Source: Ochromonas danica (taxonomy: Eukaryota > Sar > Chrysophyceae > Chromulinales > Chromulinaceae). From it: a DNA stretch of 64,000 bases. The stretch's first letter is position 1, and every line of letters begins with the position of its first letter. The translations under genes were made by a program, and so were the position numbers. The stretch is taken from assembly GCA_015146655.1 (NCBI GenBank), contig VKHL01000007.1, forward strand, positions 1 to 64,000. The letters are read 5' to 3'. The notes below the pieces were generated by a model, which searched no databases, was not told the DNA's origin, and worked only from the letters and a program-made list of their open reading frames with translations. This document shows, one piece after another, positions 31,336 through 43,200 of this stretch.

Positions 31336-33454
31336 TTAGTCTGCCTTGCTGCTGGCAGTGCCAGCCACAGCTGCAATGCGAGAAGGATTCTTTGGGATGT
31401 AGATGTGCTTGGTGAAGTTACTGGCAACACTCTTACTGCCGGTAGCTTTTGCAGCTTTCTCTGTGAATGCCAAGACAATCGCGGCCTGTTCTTCGTCTTT
31501 CTTCACAAACCTGCCTTTCACTCGAATGCGACTATCAGCGAAATTCTATCACAAAGCATAATCAGTAGAATAGTGAGTGAAGAGAAGGCGAACACTGACA
31601 AAACCCCAGATAAGCATACCTTCCGAACATCGTATTTGACCTTTTTGGCCCAAATACGATTTTTGCGCTTTTCAAGGAATCTCTCAATGCGTAACTTGCG
31701 ATCTTCAGGAGAATAGATACCTACGACACGAGAACACAAAACTATTATGCTAACAAGCGCATTAAAAGACCATGTCAGGCAGCAAACAGCATACCAATGT
31801 ATCCTTTGCCAGGGACAGATCCACGATCTGCAAACTTCTTCAATACCAAGGCCAAGAGGTCCCCTAACAAATGTAAAAGTTCACAAAAACATCATTTCGC
31901 TGGCAATCAAAGAGCAATGGTGGGTAATCGGCGAAATACCTTTTGATCGGTCCCCGGGACTTGACAGGTTCAAAGGAGGTAGAAGGTCAAACATAGGTCT
32001 TTCTAAGATCGACATGCTATTCGCACGACCTCTTCTACCGCGAAATGAGGCAGGAAAGGTTGGACTGTGATTATTCAATCTCAGAGCGCTTTCTCTGGAA
32101 AACTGGTGGGAAGCACGAGCTAAAGCGTGGATATTCCTAGCTTGATCGCCATCACTGCAATAACCCATACCATCTCCCTCGCTTTGGTCATCCTCTTCTT
32201 GCTCTTCATCCTCCTCATCCTCATCTGCATGAGTAGTGTGAGAGGTCAAAGGAGTGTCGTCAGGTTGATCTCGCAACAGTTCCTTCTTAGCGCTGGAGGA
32301 AAGCATCAGTAACTTCTCTGCGACACCTTCCTCTCCTTCCATATCTCTCGCATCAATCTGTGCAGACAAAATTGTAAAAGGCGAAACAAGGGAAAAGAGA
32401 GAATGATTGCTCTTACTTGGCTCGGATTGCTGAGAGAAAGGACTTTGCTGGACGAGCTATCGTTACTCCTATATGATAGATCCTTCATTGCAAATAAGGA
32501 TCTAGCTACATCAACTTCAGCATCTTCAAGAGATGCAAGCCAAGTTAGGGTATCCATGGGGTTGATGGGATGTTCAGCCATACTGAAGAGCTGCTGATAC
32601 AGCGCTCCATGTCGATTGGTGGTGGAATAGTCGGCGGCAGTGCTAAACGTATACGCTCTTTGTCGAGCATAATGATGAGCATGTCCGACGGCAGCGAGAT
32701 CTACAGGGTCTTCGACGATTGGAGCAGCAGAATGAGAAGGAGAAGTGGAGGCAGTCGCAGTGGGCTCAGAAGAAACATTATCTTCGCAATCACTCATTCC
32801 TTCGCCCGAAGACAACGAGGGATGATAACTCACATCATCAGTGGGTGCATCGGGATCCACAGAGAACGTCAAAGTGCGTTGCTTCCTGACGGAGTCGTCC
32901 AAGTCTTCTTGACTGCCGATTGACTTCCGTTTTCGGGACTCAGAAGAAGGCGTAGCAACAGCATACGCACGTTCCCCAATCAACTCTATAATACTTGAAT
33001 ACTCTTTGCCCTTCACACGGTCAACCTTCTTAGCCATAAGACGATGCAGATAAGGCTGATCCTCAGCTCGCAAGACCAGCAATTTGTCGGTGCGCTGATG
33101 CATGATTTCGAAGGCATCATTCACCAAAATGGCTGATTCTTGGTCAGCATAGGTTCCGAGTTCTATGTGACAGTTCTCGTGGCAGCATGTCTTGCATATG
33201 CGCACACGATAGGACTGAGGGCCGTCCTTGCCATTGGCAGTGATAGAAATATGATGGCAACGATCCAAAGTGACCAAGCCCCATTGAGTATCTGTCAATG
33301 TATTGTCAATAGCACCCAACTCTAATTGCTCCAAACGAAAATTGTACAAATTCCTGTAGACAATCTGTTCAACTGGTACATGGACACGAGGATCCTGTGC
33401 GGATGTTTCCTTCAGCAGGTCATGATTGCTTTCATTGGGAAGACAAGAGGTCAT
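31336..33454 (-). CDS. CCT-domain regulator with possible AP2-like domain
   Basis: Five exons, 33454-32417, 32357-31940, 31863-31795, 31720-31620 and 31545-31336, 611 residues, all junctions GT-AG and in phase. The CCT domain (about 514-558) is split by the last intron: RIERFLEKRKNRIWAKKVKY, DVRK, then NFADSRIRVKGRFVKK, matching the basic R-x-KR...K-K-x-Y-x-x-R...ADxRxRxKGRFV core of CONSTANS/TOC1 proteins, which bind DNA with NF-Y or mediate nuclear import. Residues about 64-125 (SYRVRICKTC, IELGTYADQESAILVNDAFE) resemble a divergent AP2-type DNA-binding fold, where a beta sheet is followed by LGT..D...A...NDA. The middle is acidic. A light, clock or developmental regulator is inferred. An extra upstream exon cannot be excluded. 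Confidence 0.72.
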
Positions 33455-33936
33455 CTTCCAGTATCAATAGCCCTCAAAAGGTTGAATAAGTGGAGAAGGT
33501 AGATGGGCTGGATGGATAGTTCGTTCGAGACGAGACGAGACGAGGCGAGAGGAGGTTGGCTGGTAGTTGATGGGTTTGCTGCTGCGACGGTCAGTGACTG
33601 CTGAGTGTGCGTGGGCAGCGCACCTTTTGAATCCTCGCTCTGCTCGCGTCCGAGAAAATTCATGGCCACCGCGAAACCACGATTTTTGCCTTCGTGATAT
33701 CAAAGTTTTAAACCATATTTGGTGACTTTGCCTGGTTGCCCCCTCGAAAAGGCCACGTACTTGCTGCTGTACAGTGAGGGTGCTTGTTGTTTGCGTGTGG
33801 ATGGCGGCGAGCTCTGCAGCGCTCAGCGCTCAGTGAGTCGTGGCAGAGGGAATTCTAATTGCAGCTCTTCAGCTCAAAGAGAGTTGGTGAAGATTTGAGT
33901 GAAACAATATTGAAATTCAATTGGGATCACCAGAAG
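33455..33936. other. Region between CCT gene and hAT transposase
   Basis: It contains a GACGA-type short tandem run at about 33527-33555 and a GAAACCACG box with a T-run at 33671-33690. An ATG at 33801 followed by GTGAGT could form a tiny exon in phase with the transposase frame, but the implied 40-nt intron is shorter than any other here. Confidence 0.45.
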
Positions 33937-36181
33937 ATGGACTCTGAAGAAGTAATTGCCAAGCGAAAAGAAGACTATCAAAAGGATCTACCTGAAGGTT
34001 TTAAACCAATCTTCAAAGACTCTGCGTTGCACTCATTTGGTCTTCTCTATGAGGTCAATGGAAGACATTACTTTCGCTGTCTGGCAAGTGAGAAATGCGC
34101 GAATGATGCACCAATTGTTATGTCTCATTCTTCATCTCACAATGGGTGGAGGCACATGAAAGATAAGCACGATACAAAGCCTTCGTCGTCCATGCAGAGG
34201 TCTTCAACGTCTTCTTCGTCTTCTTCTTCCGCGGCAGAAGTCTCCACCGTGGCGGCTGCGGAAGAAACTTCTGCTTCTTGTGGAGCTCAAAAACTGGCGG
34301 TGGACATGGTAAAGATGATTATAAAGAAGGACCTTCCCTTTGACACCTTCGAAGGAAAGGACTTTCTGCATTGCTTCCATCCCGAGGCTATGCCCATCTC
34401 CAGGCAACAAGTGCGATGGCAGTTGGTCGATATGATGAGCTCGTGGGCAGCCATTGTTAGGGAAAAGATTAAAGGAGAATTTGCTTCTTCTTCTTCTCTG
34501 CCATTTATAAACATGTGCATTGATGAGTATTCGCACAAGGCAGAGAATGGCAAGTTTTTGGGAGTTCGCGTCTTTTATCTGGACCGCAAATACTGCTTGC
34601 AGTCCTTGCTATTGGCTTTTGTTCCATTCCCTCTCTCCACATTATCGGTAGGGTCTCATGGGTTCAACGAAGTTGTAAAGCATTCCGCGGAAAGTGTTTT
34701 AGAGTACTTTGGCATCGCATTGAGCAGTTTGAATTGCATCTGTTGTGATACTGGATCAGACTTTACTGCAGCAGTTGGGGAGCTTGCATCAAATAACGTT
34801 TGCTGTTTTAGCCGCTTGCTAGCTCGAGTTGTAAGTGATGCAGTGAGCAACAATTCTGCTCAAGCTGTGAAGCAATTGGTCCAGCAGATGAAAGACAGCC
34901 TTAACCGCGTCATGAACGCGAAGTGGAGCAAGCAGTTGCTTAGTGAATTGTGCGAGTTCGAAGAATCGCTTCAAGAACGAAGCGGGTGTGTAGAGAACGG
35001 ATGGAGATCGCTGTGCGCGGCAATGGGCAGATTCCTGGTTGATTACGAGGTAATCGTTGCGGCCAACAAGCGATTTACGCTGCCTATTGATGACACTTCA
35101 GCCTCTTCTGCTCAGTCAAATAACGCCTCTATTTCTGCTTTACAAGTTCAAATCGTTCAAATCTACTCTGTTTTGAGGCCACTTGATGCTGCAATAGCCA
35201 TGATAGCGAAATCTCAACAATCATCCACAGTTTCTCTCATGACAGTCGTTAGAATGTTGAGAAGAATAAAGAAGGGGGTTATATTTGATGAAGACAAGGC
35301 TTTAAAGATGCTTAAGCCAAAGGAACGCGATGCTCAGGGTGAAGCCGTCAAGTTCGAAGATCTCCAGCAGGTGACCAAAGATGTCATTGGCGCCTTGAAA
35401 GAAGGTTCGTCCCAAGTTACTCGTCTTTGCTTGATCTCTCTGACTGTATTGCGTTTCTGTCGTAGCATTGAATAGCAGATTCTTTCAGTCCTTCTACCTG
35501 AAGGACTCCTCTAGAATTATTGATTTGGTCATATTCTTCCACCCCAAATACAAACTGGAGCATTTGACCTGGTTCTGCGACGATGAGTCTCAAGCGAATG
35601 CGTTGAGAATTAAAGTGCTTCGATTGCTTCAAGAGAAGATGGAAAGGCTGTGGAAGGCAAGACGAGCGCAAGACTCTCTAAAACCAACGGCTATTTCTGG
35701 TAAGAAGAGGTCCCTTTACTCGCTGGTCGATGATTCCGAGTCGGACTGCGAAAGCGTTGAAGATGATTTGATGAAGAGTGAAATCGAATTTGAAGCGGAA
35801 GCATACAATCAACTTGTAATTTCGGATAGTTTGGAAGGCGGGGAGATGTTGGAATGGTGGAAGAACCAAGCGACGACGTTTCCATTGCTGTCTGAAGTTG
35901 CGCGCTCTGTTTTGGCGACTCCTGCCTCACAACAAATCATGGAGAACGATGCCTGCTTTGATAGGTTAATGCGTACAAAGACTAGGGCAGCGCTTGATTC
36001 CATTTTCCTTGGCATCAAGCTGACCTTGCGAGCGAACTATGAGACTCTGCCACCTGCACATCGAATTCCACACAACGTGACAAAAGCCAATTTCAAAGCT
36101 CTGCTACCGAAAATCTATCTTGATCCATTTTACTCGCTTAACGAGGATATTGAAAATGAGTTCTCGGATGGCGAGGTTTAA
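33937..36181 (+). mobile_element. hAT-family DNA transposase, uninterrupted, one intron
   Basis: Exons 33937-35404 and 35466-36181 with a 61-nt intron (GTTCGT...CGTAG) in phase, 727 residues from the first ATG; the frame is open upstream to 33859. A BED-like zinc finger comes first (C..C...H...H: CLASEKCANDAPIVMSHSSS, then GWRHMKDKH). The RNase H-like core has D196 in MCIDEYSHK and D271 in CCDTGSDF, at hAT-like spacing. The C-terminus has the dimerisation pattern LEWWKNQATTFPLLSEVARS, then ATPASQQIMEND. No frameshift or stop was found. I could not find terminal inverted repeats or an 8-bp target duplication, so this may be a domesticated transposase gene, or the ends may be too diverged to see. 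Confidence 0.78.
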
Positions 36182-36460
36182 GAATGTCCTTTATGAAATA
36201 CGATGAAATAATTGTTTGATGAGTTTCGGGTTTGTAGCTAGCGAATGCAACGTTTTCAATAACCTCTGGGAGGTCCAGAGATGATGTACCACCAAGAGGG
36301 TTTTATTCAAAGACACATAGTGAGCCAAAGGAACATCAACTTTAGGCCTCACAACAAAGAAGAAACTACTCACTAGACTTCTTCAGGTATTCGCACATTA
36401 GAATATACTTTCATAAGAGCTAAACGAATTGCTCCATCATGCTACACATTATAAACAAAA

Positions 36461-39400
36461 TTATTCACTTTGCTCTCTTCCTTGGCGAAGCAGATCGATC
36501 TCAGGCTCCTCCTCTTGCTCCTTCGCGAACTTAATGAAGACCTGCTCCAACGAACACTGAGAAACGCTGTAGTCGTAGATCTGAAGAGGTCCTTTCTGCT
36601 CTTCCAACAAGGAGAAGATGACTGCCAGGTTCATGTTCATCGTCTCTACGCGGAGACGCAAGAAGCCTCCATGTTGCTCTTCCAACACAGCTCCAGGCAG
36701 GGCCGACTGGCACACCGACAAACAAGCAGCCACATTCGAAGGATCGGCATGACAGCGCAGTTCGATCGTGTAGGCTCCTCCAAACTTGTTCTTGAGATGC
36801 TGCACACTGCCCAGACATTGCATGCGACCTGACACCATGACACCTACTCGAGTGCACAGAGCTTCGATCTCTTCCATGGAGTGAGAGACCAAGATCACTG
36901 TGCGCTCTTCAGACACCTGCTCGATGACATTCCACATGTGTCTGCGAGCCTCAGGATCCATGCCAGTGGAAGGCTAAGCATGACAAAGATAACGAAAGAT
37001 CAGTACATGCCATCTATCATCAGGAACCATTTCCTTCTTACCTCATCCAATAACAAGACCTTCGGATCTCCGATGAGAGCCACAGCCAAGGAAAGCTTGC
37101 GCTTGTTACCTCCACTGTATGTACCACAAGGTCGATGGGCATGAGGAAGCAACCCTGTTTGACGGACCAAAGCTTGCACTCTGCGCTCCAAGATCTCTTC
37201 CTTGATACCTCGGATCCTGCCAAAGAAGCGCAATGTCTCGTATCCAGTCATGAGATCAAGCAGCGGATCAACTTGAGGACAATATCCCAGCATGCGCTGA
37301 GTCAAACTGTCAGAGAGGGGCCGATTGCCAATAAAGACAGAGCCAGAGGTCAAGGCGATCTCTCCCGTAAGAATGCCCAAGGTTGTGGTCTTGCCTGCTC
37401 CATTGATGCCCAGTAGGCCGAAGCGTTCTCCTTCACTACAAGCCAATGAAAGTCCGCGTACCGCATATTTGGGCTTGCCAGAGAAGTCGAGAGGGACATA
37501 GGTCTTTACCAGATCACTGATCAGTAAAGCGAGCCGTGGTAAATCGTTTTGGGATCCTTCTTCCAGATCCGATGAGTCATCGCGCACGGTAGCCATCTCA
37601 ACTATGGACGGAGAGGAAGGTGCAGGCGTAGAGTCGGCATGTTCAGGATCAAACATGGGTGATATTGCTTCTTGATTCAGCCTATTTGACCGTCTTGCGC
37701 GGGTATCATATTTCCGTACTGTTTCCTCTTCTGCCTTGACATCATCATCTATTTCATTTTTGGGAGGTGGCGGAGGGCCATACTTCCTTGCTTGGTAGCT
37801 ATTGTACTTTCCCATCCAAACGCGTATAGTAGACGATTCAGACAATAGAACTATACAGCCGTAGCCAATGGCTTCAAGGAACATGAAGACCAAACTACGA
37901 CCGCATACTTCCCAATCAAAAGGTCCAACATCCTCCCCAAGAATGGTGTTTTCATAATAAGAAGTGGAAAGATTAATAAAGCTATCGCCAATATTGTAAG
38001 CAGGGAAAAATCGGAAAAGATGAACGAGCGCCTCCGCGGCAGGTTGGGTTTCTTCAATGCTGTCCATGACATAAAAAGCGAGCACTAATACGAAGCCTGT
38101 CATGAAGTTCACCAAAGTCAAAGTGATCTGAGCGGTGGAATGATTCGTGAAGGCAAACGAATAAAGATAGTTCAGCGGAATGGCACTGGCTCCATAGAAC
38201 ATGACGAGACAGAATACTGCAAGATTGGACTCTGCACTACCCACAAAGACTGAGGAAGAGCTCTTGCCTACGATATAGAAAGCGAGAAGGACAAAGCCAG
38301 TGAGGATGGAGAAGAGACTCATGTCCCAAAGATAGGCTCCAGCCCAGTAGAGCATGGGTGCCACTCCTGAGGCTTGTTGTAAGTGTTTGCTTTTGGAAAC
38401 ACGCTCTCGTACAAGAAAAGAAACAAAAGCTGGAGGGATATAACACAATGGAACTAGAATAAACACTGAAGTTAATACGCTAAGAATAACCTTCACTGTC
38501 ATGCTTTGCTGCGTATTCAAGGGAAGAGGATGGTTCTTCACATAATAATTAGCCTCTGAATTGTTCACACACGTTTGAAACATTGCCTCAGTAAGCTCTC
38601 CATGCCAAGCTGCTATGGCATGTGGTGATGTGGCATTATGCAGTATAGAGTAAGGAACATCGAGATTAATATCATATGTTCCAGACGATTCTTGAGGAAG
38701 AAAAGGCGCTATGGTTTGATAGTTCACATCCTCCCAAGGAGTTGTTTGGGTAAAATATGTCAAGCCAGTTTGCTTATTCACCAGCTGGACAGTTACCCCA
38801 TTGCTATTTAGAGTGACGAAAACACTAGTGTTGTTACTTAGGCTGGTACCTGGTGGAATCTGGTTATTATTCTTCAAAGCTGTAGCTGAGTCGACTTGAT
38901 AAGTGTAAGAATAGTCCTCTCCGAACATCCCTACTAGCATACTGTTGATATCCTCTCCTGCATTAGGGTTGGCTTGAAGATCAGCTCTCACCATATCCCA
39001 ATTCACAGTCAGATGCAGAGGAATCTTATCTTGGAAGATGAAGGCTCCATAGCGTTCGTCTTCATAGAGACGCTTATCCAGCAAGAAGGTAGAGAGGAAG
39101 GAAGAATTCCACGTCTGCACATTATATCCCAGCTTATCCATAGCTTGGGTCAGAGAAGAGGAAGAGGAGGAAGAGTTCGAAGTCTGATTCGCATCTGCCA
39201 AGACCTCTCTCCGGAAGCCTCCTTCTATTTGAGGGGAATAGGAGCTATCAGAAGGATTGGCAATGAAAGAGATGGCATCGATGGAACCGTAGCGGTGGAA
39301 GAGATCTCCGTTGAGGATGATTGTATGACCTGCAGGGTTAATAGTGATGTTGAGCATCAACAAGATGAGAAGAATCTGTACGGCTGGGAAGACAATCTGA

Positions 39401-42400
39401 AAGAAAAATCCTTTGAGATCTCTCGAAGCGATAATAAGGCGTTTGCGGTACAACTCGAGAGTTTGATGCCATATCTTCACTTGACCAATGCCATCATAAT
39501 CTACATGCGCCATGGCGAGTTTATCCTCAGCTTCATGGCTTGCCATAACGTCTTCAGTAACAGTTGTCAAAACACGTTGATAACTACGTCCATCTTTTGA
39601 TTCCTGTTCGTTATTGGCGCTGCCGTTGCTGCTATCAGAGCTCGATCGCGTCGACGGTGTAACTGAGTCATCTTTAATGGCCACCCCAGCGGCTTGAGCT
39701 TTCGCGTGATCATGGGCAATAAGAGAATATTGTTCTGGATCCCTTGTTCCGAAAGGGAAGATAGGAGCTGAAACTCGCTGAAAGAGAGCTAGCCCTGGTT
39801 CGATAAATTTGTAAGCACGTTCAAAACTTGTCGGAGGAGGGTCGTAATCAACGGTTGGATCGCGAGCATGCGCCAAAGAGATGAAAACCTGTTCTAAAGT
39901 AGTAATGCTAATTCCAAACGATTTCAGACCAATTCTTCCCTTGCTTTCCTCTAATACAGAGAATAATTTGGCAAAATGGCTCACGCTTGACAAAGGCAGT
40001 TGAAAAATAACTTCCCCAGCAACAGCAGAGAGCAGTTGAGCAGAAGAGATCACTGCCTTGACCTCGGCATCTATTCCTTCCACAGGAACATCCGATGATA
40101 CCTTCGTGCAACTCAGCAAATATCCTGCTCCAAAGCGATTCTTGAGGAATAAGGAAGAGCCAGAACATAGAAGAACACCTTCAGACATGATGGCAATGCG
40201 ATCTGCTAAGGTGTCTGCCTCATCCATGAAGTGAGTGGTCAAGAGCATGACTCGTCCCTCCTTGTGCTTCTGCAACAATTCCCAAGTAGCTCGTCGACTG
40301 TAAGGATCCATACCTGAGGTAGGCTCGTCCAACAAGACGAACTTGGGGTCTCCGATAAGAGCCATAGCCAGACAAAGCTTTCTCTTCATGCCTCCACTCA
40401 AGGCCTGAGATTGGATGTTCCTCTTCTCTGTCAAACCCACCTCCTGGATCATCTCCTCGACATGTGATTGGAGAGCTTGACCAGAGAGTCCTTTGAGCTT
40501 TCCAAAGAAGATGAGATGTTCCCAGACAGTGAGAATGGGGAAGAGAACATTTTGTTGAGGGCTAAGGAGAGGGAAAGCACAATCATTACATCAGTATAAT
40601 GTCAACGAGATAGATAGATAAATAGATAGACGGAGGGAGGAACGGTACTCATATAGGGTGAGAATAGTGCATCTCACATATAGCAATAGCACAGCATGAT
40701 ATGAACGAAGAAGAAAGATCAAAAATATGTCATGTTCATTCTACTTGACTTACCACAACCCTGTAAGTTGGCGGATAGCGGGTAACTCTTTTCCAAGATA
40801 GTAACCATATACAAAGACATCTCCCATGGTGGCCTCCGTCATTCCCGTCAAGGTGGAGATGGTGGTACTTTTGCCTAGAGAAATCAAGCAAACACATCCA
40901 AATCAATCAGTCAATCAGAGAGCCATACATTGAGGTGTGTGAGGTATATATCATGCGAGTCATTTGAGGTAAAATGAAAATATGACCCTATTGGCAAGAA
41001 ACGTGCAGCATCCTTCATCAGATACTATGAACCGTAACTATGACTAGAAATACATCTATCTCTATCTATCTATAGTGATTCGTCGCTTACCTGCTCCATT
41101 GTGACCCAGCAAACATGTGATCTGACCTTCCAGCATGGTCAAAGAGAAGTCGCGCACTGCCACTTTCCCATCAGGATAGGTTTTACCCAGGTGCTTGATG
41201 CGCACTTTACCTCGCTCCAGCATTTCTCGAGGCAAATGCTCGATGCAATGTTCTCGCTTATATTTTCCTTTGCTTGTAGTAGGAGGAGAAGGGTTGTGAG
41301 GATGTTTCTGTGAGGAGGATTGTGTGTGAGGAAGGTGGCCACGACCTGAACCAGGGCCAGGACCAGGGTTAACAGTACTAGTAGTGGCCAGAGCTTCTGC
41401 TCTCAGCTCATTCATCTCCACACTGCCCGATCTACTTTTGGATCCGCCTACTCTTCCTTCTATATTTGTCGTTCCCTCTTCGTCCACATCCTTCTTCCTT
41501 TCCTCCTCTTGATCCTCTTGCTCTTGCTCTTCTTCCTCTTGCCCTTCTTCCTGCTGTTCCTCCTCTTCTCTCACATCTTTCGCGCTCATCACTGAGCCAG
41601 ATGCACACACATCTCGAAACTCCTCCATATCATCGAAGTCCAGCACAAGGCCCTTCCCACCTTCATCACCTTCAGCCAACTTCGACCGAAAGAAGTAGGG
41701 TAACCAATAGCGCAAGGAGAAGATGAAGAGTGGGTGTTTGGGAGTGCCATGTTCTTGAGGAATGATCTGATCGAGATACCATGCGAGAAAGCCATAGATA
41801 AAGAAGTCTATGAACATCATGACCAGACAGGTTCCGAAGTTGAATTTGTCTTCGAAGAGATTGTAGGTTTGAATTCCCACACCAGCGTATTCATAAGAAG
41901 AGATGAAATCAGCTCCGAAGGCAAAGGCTGTGGGAGAGAGGAAGCAAGCCAAGACCTTGTTGGCCACTTCTTCGTTGCTGGAGACAGTGTAGAAGATATA
42001 TCGAGGCAAGATGGTTGCGAAGATAACAACTGGGGCTGCGATGGCTGCGAGCTTGGAGTTAGAGAAGAAGACAGAGACCAAGAAGGCGAGGTTGATCTCC
42101 GACATGGTGAAGAGGAAGAAGAAGATGAAGATGATCCCCGGGTTGGAGGCTTTGATGAAAGAGGCAGTGGTGATGATGGTAGCGGAGATGGCGATCCAGA
42201 GGAAGAGGATGAAAGAGGTCAGGAACCAGCTCAGCTGATGGACCCAATCCTGCAGTCCCATGATCTTCATGAGCTCTCGCATGCGCAGTTCTTTCTCTTC
42301 CACCACCGACTTGGCCAGCTTCGACATGGGATACATGGTAGACATGATCATGGCGAGTCCGAGGAGGAAACCCACCGAGGAGTAGAAGGGGTTCTGATCA

Positions 42401-43200
42401 TAAGCAAAAGTTGGATAGGGAGTGAAGATCATGTTTGGAGGTCCAGAGGCGCAGGCGGAGTCATTGCCATAGACAGCGCCAGTATAATTGAAGGCCCACT
42501 GATCAACCGCCTTCTTCATGGTTAGGTAGCCGCCGAATATATATTTCAAATAGCTTTGGTCAAGACCAATTGTCGGTGATTTTGAGATTTGGTTGGTGTT
42601 GGGGTTCACCGAGTAGACTTGACGGATGAGGTAATTTACCTTCTGCTGACTGATTTCGCGCAATACGATCAGGCCGAACGGGTCATACTTCATCCCTTTT
42701 ATATAGGACACAGCACTGTCTTCATCTTTATGCACAGTAACTATGAATCTCGTGTTGAAAGTCTTGTACGTTTTGTTGAGGTGGTTGATGAGGTCTTCCG
42801 TCATGGCCCCCTCAGGGGCGAAGTGAAGACTTCGATGCTTCACCAGGTTATCTATTGCAGCGCCATAGTCTGTAGCCTCTAGGATTCTACGATAAGAGGA
42901 GAATTGATACCGTAAAGTATTGCCAAGGAAGCTGTAGGCGTCAATGTCTGGAATGGGCAGCGGCCCTTTGAAGGTATCCAATAATTGTGAATCAGTAACG
43001 TTATCCAAAGGAAGAGTCAAATCAACTTGAGAATAGGTTTCATTATCATAGTGTTCAACAACGGAGAGGTTATACCCAAAGACGAGTAAGAGTAGTAGAA
43101 TGAAGTGAGAGAAGTATTCGCAGAAAGTGCCACGAATGTTGCGTTTCTTCTCAATTGCAATTCGGCCCAGACTCCCTGATAATTGAGTTGACCATGTCAT
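36461..43200 (-). CDS. ABCA-type full transporter, copy A
   Basis: Four exons, 43200-41091, 40874-40754, 40561-37042 and 36973-36461, 2087 residues. Layout TMD1-NBD1-TMD2-NBD2 as in ABCA1: TM near 30-50, a large ectodomain with N-glycosylation sequons to about 270, six-helix block, NBD1 with Walker A GHNGAGKST split across the exon 1/2 junction, signature LSGGMKRKL and Walker B FVLLDEPTSGMDP, then a linker, the second ectodomain, helices, NBD2 with Walker A GINGAGKTT, signature YSGGNKRKL and Walker B LLLDE split by intron 3 (then PSTGMDP). A Ser/acidic linker precedes NBD1. ABCA proteins move lipids across or out of membranes; substrate unknown. It is a divergent partner of copy B. Confidence 0.9.

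Noticed and set aside
33801-33832. Tiny 5' exon for the hAT transposase (ATG followed by GTGAGT)
   Set aside because: Phase fits, but the intron would be only 40 nt while all others here are at least about 60 nt.
41734-42525. 263-codon acidic frame on the + strand (and its twin at 44385-45176 on the - strand)
   Set aside because: Antisense to the membrane part of the two ABCA genes; its duplication simply follows the inverted repeat.
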